From Apostichopus japonicus (taxonomy: Eukaryota > Echinodermata > Holothuroidea > Aspidochirotida > Stichopodidae): 64,000 bases of DNA. Location: the NCBI RefSeq assembly GCF_037975245.1, contig NC_092562.1, positions 2,198,501-2,262,500 on the forward strand, read 5' to 3'. Position numbers and translations under genes: made by a program. Below the pieces are notes generated by a model. It searched no databases and was not told the DNA's origin. It was given only the letters and a program-made list of their open reading frames with translations. Within the stretch, counting starts at the first letter, position 1. Each line of letters begins with the position of its first letter. Positions 1-13,098 of this stretch are shown here, piece after piece.

Positions 1-719
1 TAAATCAAAAAAAAAAGTTGTATTTTCTGCTGGAAATAAAAGACAATAAAAGATAGAATACAACATCATAAAAAATATTGCACTTGTGAGTTACCTCAAC
101 CCGGTACTGTAAACATTCATATACAGTATTATTGTCGTAAAATACATCAAAACCGACTGACAATACTAACAGTGGAATGTATTGCCATATAATGAAAAAT
201 AAATACTAAGTCTTCATAAAATAAAGATAAAGATGTTTGGTCTAATTTTTTTTATTAATCAATGGATGTAAGAAACTTGTTGAGGTATAAAGTTTTCCAG
301 CAATTCCTAAATGTGCTACAATATGAAAGCACTGATGGGAAGGCCCAGCTATTGATAAACCCATTCTCTCTGCACTCTCTCTGGCATTCTGCACTTGTAA
401 AGTGTAGGTTACTATCAGCCTGCCAATCAAACTTGCCAACCTGTCTTTCACAAATAAACAAAATGTGAGATTTACAATTTGCCATCCCAAGAAATCGGAG
501 GACTAAGATAGTAACAGGGAGAATTGAGCAAAATTCAATAATGTAACCGCAAGGTTGCGATGTAAACATTAACAACGATTTTTTTTGGGGGGGGGGGGGG
601 CGGACACGTCACCAATGCGAAAATATAGGTTACCCAAGAGTAATTCTCACTGTAATACTGAAAGCACTGCGGAATGTAAAGACATGTCTATTGGCTAAAA
701 CGGGGTGATCCTTATATAG

Positions 720-860
720 TCCTACCAACACAGTTACCAAGTTTAAAGTTCAAGCAACTTTTACTTCTTGAGTTATCAAGTTTACAAGGTTTTTAGCCTT
801 TGACCTCTGGTGCCTTCTATGACATTTGACCTTTTTTTATGTGTCTACATTGTTCATTTA
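720..860. repeat. Single DR1-type repeat unit (unit 1 left edge)
   Basis: It contains CTTGAGTTATCAAGTTTACAAG and TGACATTTGACCT, one mismatch from the DR1 word. The counterpart is at 23,165-23,300. Confidence 0.75.
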
Positions 861-1530
861 CTAATATTATATAATAAGAAAATAATTCTTTGTTTTAAAG
901 CAGGTTTCACTGGATATCATCTCTTTAAAGTAATACACTCTATAGTTTCAAATGAAGATTTTCTGTGACACTTCAAAGACTGACATTCTGTACAGTTGCT
1001 AATCTCTACACCGTTAATTAATTATATATTAATTATAATATTAATAAAGGTAAGCAAGCCTCCAAATCCAAGACAGAACTCCCTTCAAACTAGGTTTCAA
1101 TAATATATACATTTGAAAAATAATTTGAAAATAAATTCCATGCTTTAATCTTAAAGCAGCATTAAGCTGATGTAGGACATTCATTTCATTTACTTGTTTC
1201 TCCTCAATATACAGGTTTAACGATAAATAGTTATAGTCAGATGGGGTATCAAAAAAACAAAAACAATTTACCTAAAGTTTGATATAACAAGAGATAAACA
1301 CAACACAACAAGTTTAAATTCTACTCTTCCTGGCCTATAGATTTTTTTTTTATTTTTTTTTTATCCCAACTACCCTCTTGTTTTTTTTTTACCCTACTTG
1401 ATAATACTACCATAAACGTAAATACAACGAGGAAGGAAGTGGCCAAGAAAACCTTTCAAGACTTAACGAGTAGTGCCATTCCCTTTGCAAAAGAAAATAA
1501 CAAAAGACAAAAAGAAAAAAAAAACGGGGG

Positions 1531-1700
1531 ATGGTCAACTTAGTGGTGTGAACACACCATACTACCTCATACTACGAGAGTTGGTCAATATGGTGGTGTG
1601 AATACACCATACTATCTCATACTACTGGGGATGGTCACACCATACTATCTCATACTACGAGAAATGGTCAACATGGTGGTGTGAACACACTCGTACTCAC
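1531..1700. repeat. 49-bp minisatellite, unit 1
   Basis: About 3.5 repeats of GATGGTCAACTTAGTGG - TGTGAACACACCATACTA - TCTCATACTACGA. It lies directly downstream (minus sense) of the last scramblase exon. Confidence 0.9.
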
Positions 1701-1732
1701 GATCGGACACTGTCATCATGATCTCCTTTTCA

Positions 1733-4700
1733 CTAACAACCACCATCACCACCACCACCGCCCATACTGGTGGAACTACCATCACTTGGTATAATACACA
1801 AAACCCAGGCAGCGGCCAGTATCACACCTACTTTCATTCTTACGTCCAGGTCACGTTGGATGCTTCCCTCTATACAACTGGAATTCCTTGTAGGACCAAA
1901 TTCACCTATTTTGTGGTTACCAGCTTGCGACAATACCTGAATTTAAGAGAAGATGGTAATAAAAAGGTACAAAGATACTGTTCCTTCTAGATCAAACCAT
2001 GTAGAGAATTTTCTACAAATATTCAGTTCATCTAATTATTTTAATTTGCCTCTAGAGAAATTCCTGCTTGGATAGAAATCTCAGGGTGTGTTAACAATTT
2101 TAGCTATTAACTGCACCAGCTTTTTGCAGCGCATATGAGTTTCAGAGTTTGTAAATAGAATATTCCCTTTATTTGTAGCATTTTTATCTACAAGAAGAAA
2201 AGTAAGTTCAGTCAAAATTTCAAGTAACTAACAAGTTTCCAATAAATAATTCTTACTAAACTTGAACTCTTAACTTCCGCTACCAGTCTTTACATGTGAG
2301 ACTCTTTCTCTAGACCAATGATTCATTTTTAAAGAAAACATTTGATGAGTTTTCATAAATACCACCTTACACACATGATAAACAACATTTGAGCTGCACA
2401 CTATTTATAAATCTGAATGTTAACGATGAACACATCTATACTTGATCACTTCTATTCATTTTTAGTTGTTAATACATATTTAGCTACATAATGTCAGGAA
2501 CATATTCAGATACGTATTAGGATACATATTTCAGGGACATATTTCACATACATATTTAGATCCACGTAATGGCAAAATCATCGGAACTTCTCCCTGCCAA
2601 ATAAATTTACATTACAGTCACCAAACAAAGTGTCCATTGAACATCATTGTTCATTAACAAAGACGACCTCATACTGGGAAGAGCTATTAAATGCCCCAGT
2701 ATGCTTTCATTGTCCTTCTTATCAGTAATAGTGTAGTTAATAATCACACAATGAAGACAATGTACTCTTTGCTCAAAGTTTGGCCCATTAGCAGAGATTG
2801 AGCGAATGAAAAATTCAAATCAAAACAAAGGTGTTCCAGTCTTTGTTATTTTTTGGGTCGAGATGAAACTATCAATAGGATGCACGCTTCCATTGTTTTG
2901 TTCCGTCTTCCGTTGGGTTTAACTTTTTCATTCCTGAAATATTGGCGGCTCCTTTATACAGGGATGAGACTGAGCCGGGTAAAAAAAATCTGAAATTTAT
3001 CGATCGCAGTCCTGGGGGAGGGGTTTAAGGGGAGGGGGTGTCCCCCTCCCCTTTAGAAATTTTTTGTCAGGTAAGGAGGGCTTAGATGCAAAATGGTGGA
3101 CTCTAGATGGAATCTATCACATCACGTAACTCGCCAAAAAAGTGTGGAATTTGTGCTTGTATAATTTATCTATTAGCTTTTTTGAACCAAACAAAGGGTT
3201 TTTTGCTTGCTTTGTGCTACTTGATTCCACCACTGGTCAAATTCGGTGTTCCTTCCCTTCACAGTCCAGCATGTTCGGCAATAAAAAAAAATATATAAAA
3301 AAATAATAATAATAAGAAATAATAAAAAACGCGAATTACGAGAAAAAAACGCGAAAATGAAAAAAAAATCGGAAATCCGCGTTTCCGCGGAAGAGTCTCA
3401 TGCCTGTTTATACTAACATTTCATATCGAAAAAAATCATTAGATTTTGACTGTCCAAATTTCATATCAAATAATGGAGTTAAAAATCGAACATTTTGAAA
3501 TTTCAATTTAAATATTTAACTGTGCAAATTTGCAAAATTTCCGCCCGACAAAATGCTGGAGATTTGCATCAAGTTCTCTAACAACCCATTTATAATCTTT
3601 CAATTTGCGGAAAGATAACAAAATCTAGGAGAGTGCCTTGTAGTTTGATTGATTACAATTTGGTCTTGAATGATACTTGGCAGGTATGAAAAAATAAAAG
3701 ATTAAATTCTCAAAGCTGCTTTAATATCTTCTTTTTTCCTTCTTCTTCTCTCTTCCCCCTCTCCTCTTTCCCCTCTTCCTCTTCCTATTCCTCTTCCTCT
3801 TCTTCTTCTTCTTCAAATTTGGTAGTACTGTAATCATTTTAGTTTGTCTTTTATTCTCTCTTGAGAACCTCCACTTTATAAAAGTTTACACTTATAGATA
3901 ACTTTGTACAGATATTTTTAAACTTACGTTGTAAGTGTAGCCTGAAGCAGATTTAACAAGCAGAGTTGATTCTCCATTCTCAAACAAAATTTCAAACTGC
4001 GGATACGAGAATATATTTTTGTTCCTAGACGAAAAAAACAATATGAATTTTCAATTAATACAACCAACAGTTTGGCTCTAGAGTGTTTCCTCTTTCAACG
4101 GGTAAATAGTACAACGTTTTCAAGATGGATATTCTGCCATATCCTCACGTAACCTAAAACAGCTTGTTGCATTTAACTGAGCTCCTACACTTTCTTCAAA
4201 TTAAAATACGATGACAAAATTCAGAGATTCCATTTTTCATACAACATGAGATTTTGACATGTTTTCAGAAGAAAAAAAGAGACACAATCTCTGAATACCA
4301 TTTCATATCCAATGATTTTTTACTTGGTAATCTTTCCATAAGTTTTCCCGACCTGGAAAATGTTTTTTTAAGAATTTGATGAAATTTCCATGATTGTGAG
4401 AACCGTGCCTTAAATATATTCTAGTATGACAAGAAGCCTGAAATCTTTATTGTGGCGACAATGACCAATTGCCAATGGATATTATTGCACTTTCAGTGAT
4501 CTCAATATAAAACAATTGCCTTTGGTAAAGCTAATGGGGCAAAAAATGCCTATAAAGAGCCGACAAAAATTCCTGCATCGTAAATACAGTAGATTCACAA
4601 ATGATATACTGAGTTTCTTTTTTGTACTGATAGAGTAGATGCAACTAACAGAGCATAGGCCTAGTACTGATAGTGTACATGTATGCAAGTGACAGAGCAT

Positions 4701-7700
4701 AGGCCCAGTATTGATAGTGTACATGTATGCAAGTGACATAGTAGGCCTATAGGCCTAGTACTGATAGTGTAAATGCAACTGTTCTAGAATTGCAAAGTGA
4801 AACAAGAAATTCTTTCCTTTCCCTTGGAGCCAAAGTGGTTCTGAATGTACTGTAAAGTAGCAGTCATGTACATGTACATTGGTAGACTAATACTGTATGC
4901 CCTTGAAGATATTTGAGATATCTATATAGGTATGTAGGCCTACAGTAGTTTATGCTGTCATATTTTGTAGTTGCACATCAGCAAACTTGAAGCAAGTAGG
5001 TGTGACATTAACAGAAGCAAGTTGAGTCGGAAAGGACACTCACGTCATATTAACATATCCGATCAAAGCCCCGGGCTGAAATGAGGGTGAGTTGTAATGA
5101 CAACCAACTTCACATTTATAGACACTTAGTACGCCTCTCTTTTGAGGATCCCTGACTCGCAATACTTCCCTGTTTATGTCGGATGCACAGCATGGTGTGG
5201 AGATAGACTTTATAGAGCACACCTGGAATGAAAAGCACATTATGAATAGTCATAACAGGAAGTTTGTACAAGAACGTAGTTGAACTGTAGCCTTGATACA
5301 ATGAAAAATTCATGAAGGGTTTTACATTATGACATTCAATTCCACGTTTGAACGTGCTCACTTCTGTGATGTATTACTCATATTCAGAAATTATCAGATT
5401 TGACTAGTCACTGTACGTACTTTGTCACCTGTCACCGTTATCTTACTGGCATACCGACAGGGTCAGCTCCTGACCCCTCCGGGCTCATGCCAAGTCTGAT
5501 TGTCAATAATGCTTAACTGCAATCAATGTTCCCATCAACCTACAGGTTGGTGGCATTACCATTTTGAATGTTGCACTTTTTAATATTTGTTTTCTTTGTG
5601 ATGCTTTAACACCTTCTTACTAAGTACTAGCCTACACTGATAATTCTAAAATCAAAGTTCTAGGCTGTTTTGATGCCAAGTTTACCTACAAGGGAATAGG
5701 AATTACTTAAAAACAGATTTACTGTTTCTATTTGGAGGGTCACGTGTGTGACATTGTTGGGTCACGTGTGTGACATTCTGCATTTTCATGGATGCTTCAA
5801 TTTCATTGGATGAAGCTTTCCTCATTTGCATAACACTGTTGTCATACCATTACAGTCCAAGTCCACTGTGCTGCTGCAATTTCATTGGATGAAGCTTTTC
5901 TGATGTGCATATTACACTGTTGTCAGGCTGCACACACACAACAAACCAGTCTGCTGACAATATTTAGTCCATTTAGTTTTGTTGAATGCTCAACTTGGGT
6001 CTTTATTGTCACACAAGTGACCATAAATGTCACACACGTGACCATCGATCACGTGTGTTACGACTCATTATAGAGGCTATTAATTAATTTTAGGAATAAT
6101 TATTTGACTGGATATTGTGCAGAACTAACAGTCTTTACCAAGAACGGTTGCATATCAAGTGTGGACATCATAAGGCACATCAGCTACTTTTTATGTAAAC
6201 TTTTGCATTATTTTGGTCACGTGTGTGACATCATAATTACTGTATGCTAATTAGCACCCATTATTAACGAAGAATCGAAGATCAGGAACGTCTGCTTTAG
6301 GAATGAAATAAATTAACCCATGTATAACTGCCTCCAGCCCTCCATGTGATAGTTGATAACTGATATATTATTTCTAGATACTTATGTAGAAAAAAAAAAC
6401 AAATATACAGTTAAAAACTACAAATTTTGGCTTAATTCTTACAATAATGCAAGTTTAATTAGTATGTTATGGTTGTAATTTAATGAAAAAAAAATGAAAC
6501 AGAAAACTTGAGGTATCCCTCTAAAAAAAATAAAAATAACATTTGGTCTTGATGAACACTTTAAATTTTTAATGCCAGTTTCATTTTCCAGAGAATGGCC
6601 CTTTTACTCAATGTTATAAATCTTCATACTAAGTATGAGACGTGCCTAAGCTTGCAACATTGAGATATCATGTTTACAAGATTTTCACAATTTGACCTAT
6701 TATGACCACAAATGACCTTTGACCTCCACCAAAAATAATATGCTACTTGTACTCAATGTGATTCTTCTACACCTTAAATATAAGGTCTGCCCTAGCTTCC
6801 CTTGAGATATCGTGTTTAAAAGTTTTTCACAATTTGACCCCTGGTGACCCCAAACTGACTGTGACCTCCTCCAAAAACAAAAGACTTCTTTTACAAAATT
6901 TGATACGCCTATGCACTTTATATGAGGTCTGCTCAAGCCTCCCTTCTTGAGATATCGTGTTTACAAATATTTCACAATTTGACCCCTGGTGATAGATAGA
7001 TATTTATTCAGCCGATGGATAGAATATATACGATGGAAATTGGATGAAAACAGGAGCTCAAGCGAAAACAATGAAACGTTTAAGACAATAAATAACAAGA
7101 GCATCAATGACGCAGTATCTCAATACTGGAAGTTTTAATTTTGATTCCTAATGTCAAATCTTTGCTCTGTCTCTACAATTATCAATATCAATCATGGTAC
7201 AACAAATATATAACTTGCATTTTTGCTACTTTGCCACTAATAGTCTCTGCAGGTTACACTTTATCCTGCTAGTCTTGCCTTTAGCGCTCATTGCCTGTTA
7301 GTCGAAAGAACGACGTTGCAAGGTTTAGTAATGTCATAGAATATTTAAGAACTTGTTTATGTGGTATCCTTCATCTTGGGTCAGTCTTTGTTGGACTTTT
7401 TGGTCATATAGTTTGACGTCAATCACAACGGCCAAATTAGAAGAGGCGAACAACTCGACCATATTCTTGATGCCCGCCTTGAGAGCTAGGCCTATTGACC
7501 TACTGTATGTTACTGTAGACTGTAGTAATGACTACCATCAAAACTGTGTCCACTTCTAGATATCAAAACAACCCACGTTTTTCCATCTCAATTTTTCTGA
7601 CATGAAGATTTCATGGATTTATGACTTGGAAAAAATAATGTAAATGAAGATTACAAGTTTTTATATGCAAGTGATGGGTGGCCTCCTCCTCCCCTAATAG

Positions 7701-10700
7701 CCACCTCAGTTCCTCTCCGTTTTGTTATTTTATTTTAATTCTTTGTACAATTGATGTCAAACATTACAGGTTCAAAAGAAAGCTAAACATACTTCTTATA
7801 ACCTTATACATCTTATATCCTTATAAATAAAACATGACCTTATACAATTTTTATAGTCTTAAAAAAGTTGTGATGCTATGGCCGGCTCCTCTTTTATACG
7901 TACCCATCAAACAAACTTACCCTGGTCCTTCCTAGGAAAAGCTGTCTGAACACCAGTACAATGCTAATGTGGCTATCACTGAAAGCCTAATAGGCCCAGG
8001 GGGCCTAGGCCTATATATATTTTTTTTAAATGCACTAGGCCTACAGTAAGTAGCCTTCAGAAATACAAGAATGTGTATACGTAATTATACAAAATACATA
8101 AAGGGCAATCAAACAAACTTATCATGGCCCTTGCTCTGAAAAGCTACCTGAACACCAATACTATCCTTAAATGGATGCTACAAAAACGAAGGCCTAATAT
8201 AAATTAAATGCACTACGTAGAATTCAGCAGTACAGGCTGTGTATATGTAATTAGCATGCAATACACACCTCGCGTACCTAACTAGAGTACAGAAAATTGT
8301 TCGCGAGGGTAGCCATTTTCGTATATAACATGTAGCTGTCATGATTCATAGCCAATCTGCTACAAAACAGACTTGGGGGCGGGGCTTAATCATCAAAAAC
8401 GGACCTCTTTACTAAAAGTAGGGGCGACAGCTCATTGTTGTTTTAAGAAAGAAAAAGTATTTAAACATCAAATAAAGCAAATAAAAGCCATAAAATGTCA
8501 TATACACCTAGTAATATACCTACCTGCAAACAACAAATGAAAGTTTAAAATGTTAATAAAATATATAATAAATAGGACCCTATCTTAGACAATACCACTG
8601 TTGAAAGACAATTCTATTCTATTCTCTTTCATAAAACATAAGTTTTGGAGCGTGTGCAAAACAGGTCTGCGAAAGTGTGTTTTTAGCCCGATTTGGACAA
8701 AAATCGGTGAAAAAGTCACAGAATGAGATCTAATTCTGGAATAAAAAATAGTAACTTTTGTTGGTCTATGTGATATATTCTTGCTCTGGCAATTCCAGAG
8801 AAAAAGAACTTTGTTTGAAGACGCTGAAAAATTTTTAAGAGAAGAGAGCGTCCCACTTACTGTTACAATATCTCTATACATGTAATGTTTTGACATAAAA
8901 ATGTAAACAATTCCTATGACTAGGTAAAGGATATAAAAGGGTACTATGTATACTGCTCATGATATAAAAAGACCCCAAATTAACTTTGACCTCCACCAAA
9001 AACAATAGTCTTTCTGATGCGCAAAGTGGTACTCTTACACACTTAATGTGAGGTCTGCCCATGCGCCACAAACGCACTCACACACACGCAACCACACACA
9101 TGAATGCAAAGGTTACGACTGTCATCAAAATCAACAATGGAAAAATAAGAAATTGTGTTGATTTATGGAAATTAAAAAAAAAGTGGTGGTAGAAAAACAC
9201 CCTATTCGACACATTGAAGAGTTGCTTACAAAATTGCAGGGAGCTTAATATTTTTCAAAGTGAGACCTTATGTCAGCGTACCATAAATTGGGATTACATG
9301 AGAGTCGCAATCTCACTATTTTCTTTACTCACGATGGTGTATATCGATAGACATGTTAGCTTCGGTCTGGTGTCTGCCCCTGTATGTTTCGGGAAAGTCA
9401 TGCAGTTTATTCTTGATGGCTTACCAGGCGTGCAATGCTATTTAGATGATACTGTGGTTTTCTGGAAGACACCAAACTGAGCGCAACTAAAATTTACGCC
9501 GCATTCTTAGTTCTTACTATGATACGCCAATGAGAAATGAAAACGAATTCAAACTTATGGCTTCAATGCTAGTAAAATTCAACTACTTGGTCATGTTGTT
9601 ACCAAGGAAGGCATTTGCATTGCGCCTGACTTTGTGCAAGCAATTGAAGATGCGCCAGCGCCGCAGTCCGTTGAAGAAATCAATTCATTTCTCGGCTTAG
9701 TGGGCTAGTATGCTAAATTTGTCCCTAATTTCGCCATGAACGTGCAGCCACTTAGGGCCATACAGATTGTAAAGAAGTAATTTTACACACAGACCAAATA
9801 GACTTACAATTTCTCCTGAGGAGTTCAACACCTTGCAGGAGCCGCTGTATCCTGACAAAGCGATTTTGTAAACATCGAGATTAACCAAGCCTTCGAGGGC
9901 AGGCAATAAGCTGGGGGATGTTGCAGCCTGTGAAGAGAAGAGAGCAAAGAGGAAAACAAGTCATTTGGGGTATTTTGTTTTCCAAAGACCATCCAGCAAC
10001 TGTGCTTTTCCGTCTGGGATTAGTTCCATTGTGATCAAATTACAGTAATGGTATAGTCACACACTCTCAGCCCAGCAAATGCATCTTTCACACAATTTGG
10101 ACGGTTTACTATTTTACCATCACAAGAAACGAGAACTGAGCAAAATCTGACTAAAACAAATCTAGCAATATTAATTTAGCAACATTGAAACTTCATAATT
10201 TGTATGTTTCCCATCAACTCAACAGTTAAAAAACTACAGGAATGCAGTTGTGTACTGTATGTTAGCCCTGCAGAACAGCATGTTACAACTAAGCATTTTG
10301 TATGATTTATTCCACTAAAAACGAAGTGGATTTTCTTTCATGTTTCTACGAATGTAAATACCTGCACTCAGCCGATTTTTCATCGCAATTGGGAACAAGA
10401 GCATCAATGACGCAGTATCTCAATACTGGAAGTTTTAATTTCGATTCCTAATTTCAAATCTTTGCTCTGTCTCTACAATTATCAATATCAATCATGTACA
10501 ACAAATATATAACTTGCATTTAAGCTACTTTGCCACGAATAGTCTCTGCAGGTTACACTTTTTCCTGCTAGTGTTGCCTTTAGCGCTCATTGCCTATTTG
10601 TCGAAAGAACAACGTTGCAAGGTTTAGTAATGTCATAGAATACCTAAGAACTTGTTTTTATGGTATCCTTCATCTTGGGTCAGTCTCTGTTGGACTTTTT

Positions 10701-13098
10701 GGTCATATAGTTTGACGTCAATGACAGCGGCCAAATTAGAAGAGGCGAACAACTCGACCATATTCTTGATGCCCGCCTTGAGAGCTAGGCCTATCGACCT
10801 ACTGTATGTTACTGTAGACTGTAGTGGTGACTACCATCAAAACTGTGTCCACTTCCAAGTATCAAAACAACCCACGTCTTTCCATCTCAATTTTTCTGAC
10901 ATGAAGATTTCATGGATTTATGACTTGGAAAAAAGTAAAAGAAGATTACAAGTTTTTATTTGAAAGTGATGGGTGGCCTCCTCCTCCCCTAATAGCCACC
11001 TCAGTTCCTCTCCATTTTGTTATTTTATTTTAATTCTTTGTACATTTGATGTCAAACATTACAGGTTCAAAAGAAAGCTAAACATACTTCTTATAACCTT
11101 ATACATCTTATATCCTTATAAATAAAACATAACCTTATACAATCTTTATAGTCTTAAAAAAGTTGTGATGCTATGGCCGGCTCCTCTTTTATACGTACCC
11201 ATCAAACAAACTTACCCTGGTCCTTCCTAAGAAAAGCTGTCTGAACACCAGTACAATGCCAATGTGACTATCACTGAAAGACTAATAATAGAAATAGGCC
11301 TAGCCTAGGCCTATATATATTTTAAATGCATTAGGCCTAGGCCTAAGTAGCCTTCAGAAGTACAACAATGTGTAAACGTAATTATTCCAAAATACATGAA
11401 GGGCAATCAAACAAACTTATCATGGACCTTGCTCTGAAAAGCTACCTGAAAACCAGTACTAGCCTTAATGGATGTTACAAAAACGAAGGCCTAATATAAA
11501 TTAAATGCACTACGTAAAATTCAACAGTACACAATGTGTATATGTAATTAGCATGCAATACACACCTCGCGTACCTAACTAGAGTACAGAAAATTGGTCG
11601 CGAGGGTAGCCATTTTCGTATATCTAACATGTAGCTGTCATGAGTCATAGCCAATCTGCTACAAACCAGACTTGGAGGCGGGGCTTAATCATCAAAAACC
11701 GACCTTTTTACTAAAAGTAGGGGCGGCAGCTCAGTGTTGTTTTAAGAAAGAAAAATCATTTAAACATCAAATAAAGCAAATAAAAGCCATAAAATGTCAT
11801 TTACAACTAGTAAAATTCTTATTCATACCTACCTGTAAAAACAAATGAAAGTTTAAAATGTTGATAAAATATATAATAAATAGGACCATATCTTAGACCA
11901 GGGTTGTCCAACCTTTTGCAGAGGAGGGCCACATGGAATGATCATGATGAAGGAGGGGGCCGCATGAACCTTTTTTGCCCGAAGCCCAAGGCAACAAAAT
12001 TTTTTGCCCGAAGCCCAAGGCAACAAAATGTTAAGCACTGCGCGCGGAGCGCACTGATTTATTTTCCTTCCTGATAAAACCGATGAATGAAGTCCAGCCG
12101 CCCCCCCCCCCCCCCGCTTAGAGAGTGTCACACAAACTGACCTGTATGCAGTTTTGTGGACCCAGAAGGTTCGAATGATTGATTGCATAGCTTCAAATTG
12201 TTATCAATAAATCTGCTCACTAAAATTTCGCACAGTAGAGCATCTCTGGCAGGCCGGACGCAACCCTGCGGCGGGCCGGACTGTGGCCCTCGGGCCGTAG
12301 GTTGGACAACCCTGTCTTAGACGATACCACTGTTGAAAGACAATTCTATTCTATTCTCTTTCATAAAACCGCAGATAAACCAATCGCTGAGAAGTAATAT
12401 GTCACGTGCCCATAATAAACCATAGACATCGAATAATAATTAACAAATGAGCAGGAAAACGTGGGCAAAAGTTCGCTACAAACAAGTTTTGGAGCGTGTG
12501 CAAAAAAGGTCTGTGACAATCGTTTTTCAGTCAGATTTGGCCCGATTTGGACATAAATCGGTGAAAAAGTCATAGAATGAGATAAAATTCTCGAATAAAA
12601 AATAGTAACTTTTGTTGGTCTATATGATATATTCTTGCTCTGGAAATTCCAGAGAAAAAGAGCTTTGTATGAAGACGCTGAAAAAATTTTAAGAGAAGAG
12701 AGAGTCCCACTTACTGTTACAATATCTCTATACATGTAATGTATTGAGATAAAAAAGAGTTAGGAATCATACTTTAAAGGAAGATTAGTGCTCCTGTGAT
12801 TGCCTTAAGAAGAACCAAGAGAGTCTGCACAATGTTGTATGAACATCCTCAATAGTGTCTTACTTCATCCTCTCAAATGCAAATGTCTGGCTAAATGGTT
12901 CTAGCACCTAATGATAACACATTTACACACTGAGTCAGAAACAATTGTCAACTTACTTCGTATGATGGTAGCTTTTCTCCAAAATGTACGATTGGGTATC
13001 CTCTGATAGCCCATAAACTCTGATAAGCCCCCATAAAATCCTGTTGTCCTTTGCTTCAGTTTCCAGTCTAAATGATTGTGAATTTCAAGTGCTCAGAT
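1733..13098 (-). CDS. Phospholipid scramblase-like gene, copy 1 (5 coding exons)
   Basis: Coding exons, 5' to 3' on the minus strand, are 13034-12957 (ATG at 13034; exon starts at 13098), 9927-9808, 5222-5044, 4024-3928 and 1936-1733 (TAG). The donors are GTAAGT or GTGAGT, and the acceptors of exons 2-5 are good. Phases are 0, 0, 2, 0, giving 678 nt and a 225-residue protein. It matches the scramblase fold in order: LPALEGL (family P-GLEYL), REVLRV...KRG, PGALIGYV (family PGVPIGYV), PQFEI and RDLDVRMK (family FPLDLDVKMKA). Family members move phospholipids between membrane leaflets. This protein is shorter than vertebrate PLSCRs (about 300 residues). It lacks a clear DADNF-type Ca-binding stretch and the long Cys cluster. 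The N-terminus is MGAYQS, an N-myristoylation-type start. The C-terminus runs into a Gly-rich tail. Introns hold several transposons. Expression cannot be judged. Confidence 0.78.
2959..3406. mobile_element. Non-autonomous TIR element inserted in unit 1
   Basis: The ends are inverted (CAGGGATGAGACT / AGTCTCATGCCTG) and flanked by a 6-bp duplication TTTATA (2953-2958 and 3407-3412). Unit 2 has the empty site at 28,755-28,760 with a single TTTATA. The element is 448 bp with no long ORF of its own. The superfamily is uncertain. Confidence 0.85.
4645..4785. repeat. 44-bp minisatellite in scramblase intron 3, unit 1
   Basis: About three units of TAGGCCTAGTACTGATAG - TGTACATGTATGCAAGTG - ACATAG. 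Unit 3 has one unit near 51,983-52,012. Confidence 0.85.
5741..6223. promoter_or_regulatory. Cluster of five CACGTG E-boxes
   Basis: CACGTG occurs at 5741, 5763, 6035, 6050 and 6218, four of them within GTCACGTGTGTGAC or its inverse. Within the same block a segment with TTTCATTGGATGAAGC is tandemly duplicated (5,798-5,860 and 5,878-5,925). The block (5,692-6,590) is absent from units 2 and 3. It may be part of an unrecognised transposon. bHLH binding is possible but unproven. Confidence 0.5.
6590..6991. repeat. DR1-type tandem repeat block (unit 1, left part)
   Basis: There are about 2-3 units of a roughly 180-bp repeat with the frame: CACAATTTGACC, GACCTCCACCAAAAACAA, an ACTCAATGTGGTAC-like word, then CTTGAGATATCGTGTTTACAAG. 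The exact word TGACCTTTGACCT at 6713-6725 is the inverse of AGGTCAAAGGTCA, a direct repeat with 1-bp spacing. The block continues at 8,967-9,090 after an insertion. Confidence 0.85.
6992..8966. mobile_element. Unclassified 1.97-kb insertion inside the DR1-type repeat (unit 1)
   Basis: It interrupts a repeat that is continuous at 32,785-32,800 in unit 2. The left end (6992-7085), read on the minus strand, has AATAAA followed by a TATC tail, suggesting the 3' end of a minus-strand retroposon. Sequence from 7,088 to about 8,905 recurs at 10,396-12,750. No coding region is recognised on either strand. Confidence 0.6.
7088..8905. repeat. Copy A of a 1.85-kb repeat
   Basis: It starts AGAGCATCAATGACGC and ends near CTATACATGTAATG. 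It is highly similar throughout to 10,396-12,750 apart from the MITE inserted in that copy. Weak frames such as 7353-7559 are conserved only as short pieces and are not taken as genes. Confidence 0.9.
8967..9090. repeat. DR1-type repeat, right part, joined to Gypsy RT
   Basis: This continues the unit-1 block after the 6,992-8,966 insertion. It contains a degenerate AACTTTGACCTCC word and then CACACACA-rich sequence leading straight into the Gypsy RT remnant, as at 32,800-32,905 in unit 2. Confidence 0.8.
9090..9780 (+). pseudogene. Gypsy-type reverse transcriptase remnant in unit 1
   Basis: Three frames on the plus strand give RT pieces: CVDL-KL, FTHDGVY, a SAPVCFGKVM segment and the catalytic YLDD at about 9,440. 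A frameshifted piece follows with GHVVTKEGI and SFLGLVG. Multiple stops make it inactive. It ends abruptly about 20 bp before the donor of scramblase exon 2, where unit 2 continues for another 2.2 kb through RNase H and integrase. That implies a deletion in unit 1. Its left edge is fused to the DR1-type repeat at exactly the junction seen in unit 2 (32,890). Confidence 0.8.
10396..12750. repeat. Copy B of the 1.85-kb repeat, carrying a MITE
   Basis: Same orientation and content as 7,088-8,905, plus the 416-bp hAT-like MITE and about 110 bp of private sequence at 12,368-12,480. It sits in the intron between scramblase exons 1 and 2. Unit 2 has the short empty sequence at 36,185-36,205. Confidence 0.88.
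11899..12314. mobile_element. hAT-like MITE with 8-bp target duplication
   Basis: Perfect 15-bp terminal inverted repeats CAGGGTTGTCCAACC are flanked by TCTTAGAC on both sides (11891-11898 and 12315-12322). The sister copy of the surrounding repeat at 8,583-8,590 has one TCTTAGAC and no element. Length is 416 bp. CAG-starting ends and an 8-bp duplication are hAT hallmarks. Confidence 0.93.

Noticed and set aside
1718-1990. Plus-strand frame with Thr-rich start (and the similar one at 27510-27779)
   Set aside because: It is the antisense shadow of the scramblase last exon, whose minus-strand frame has conserved splice sites and family motifs.
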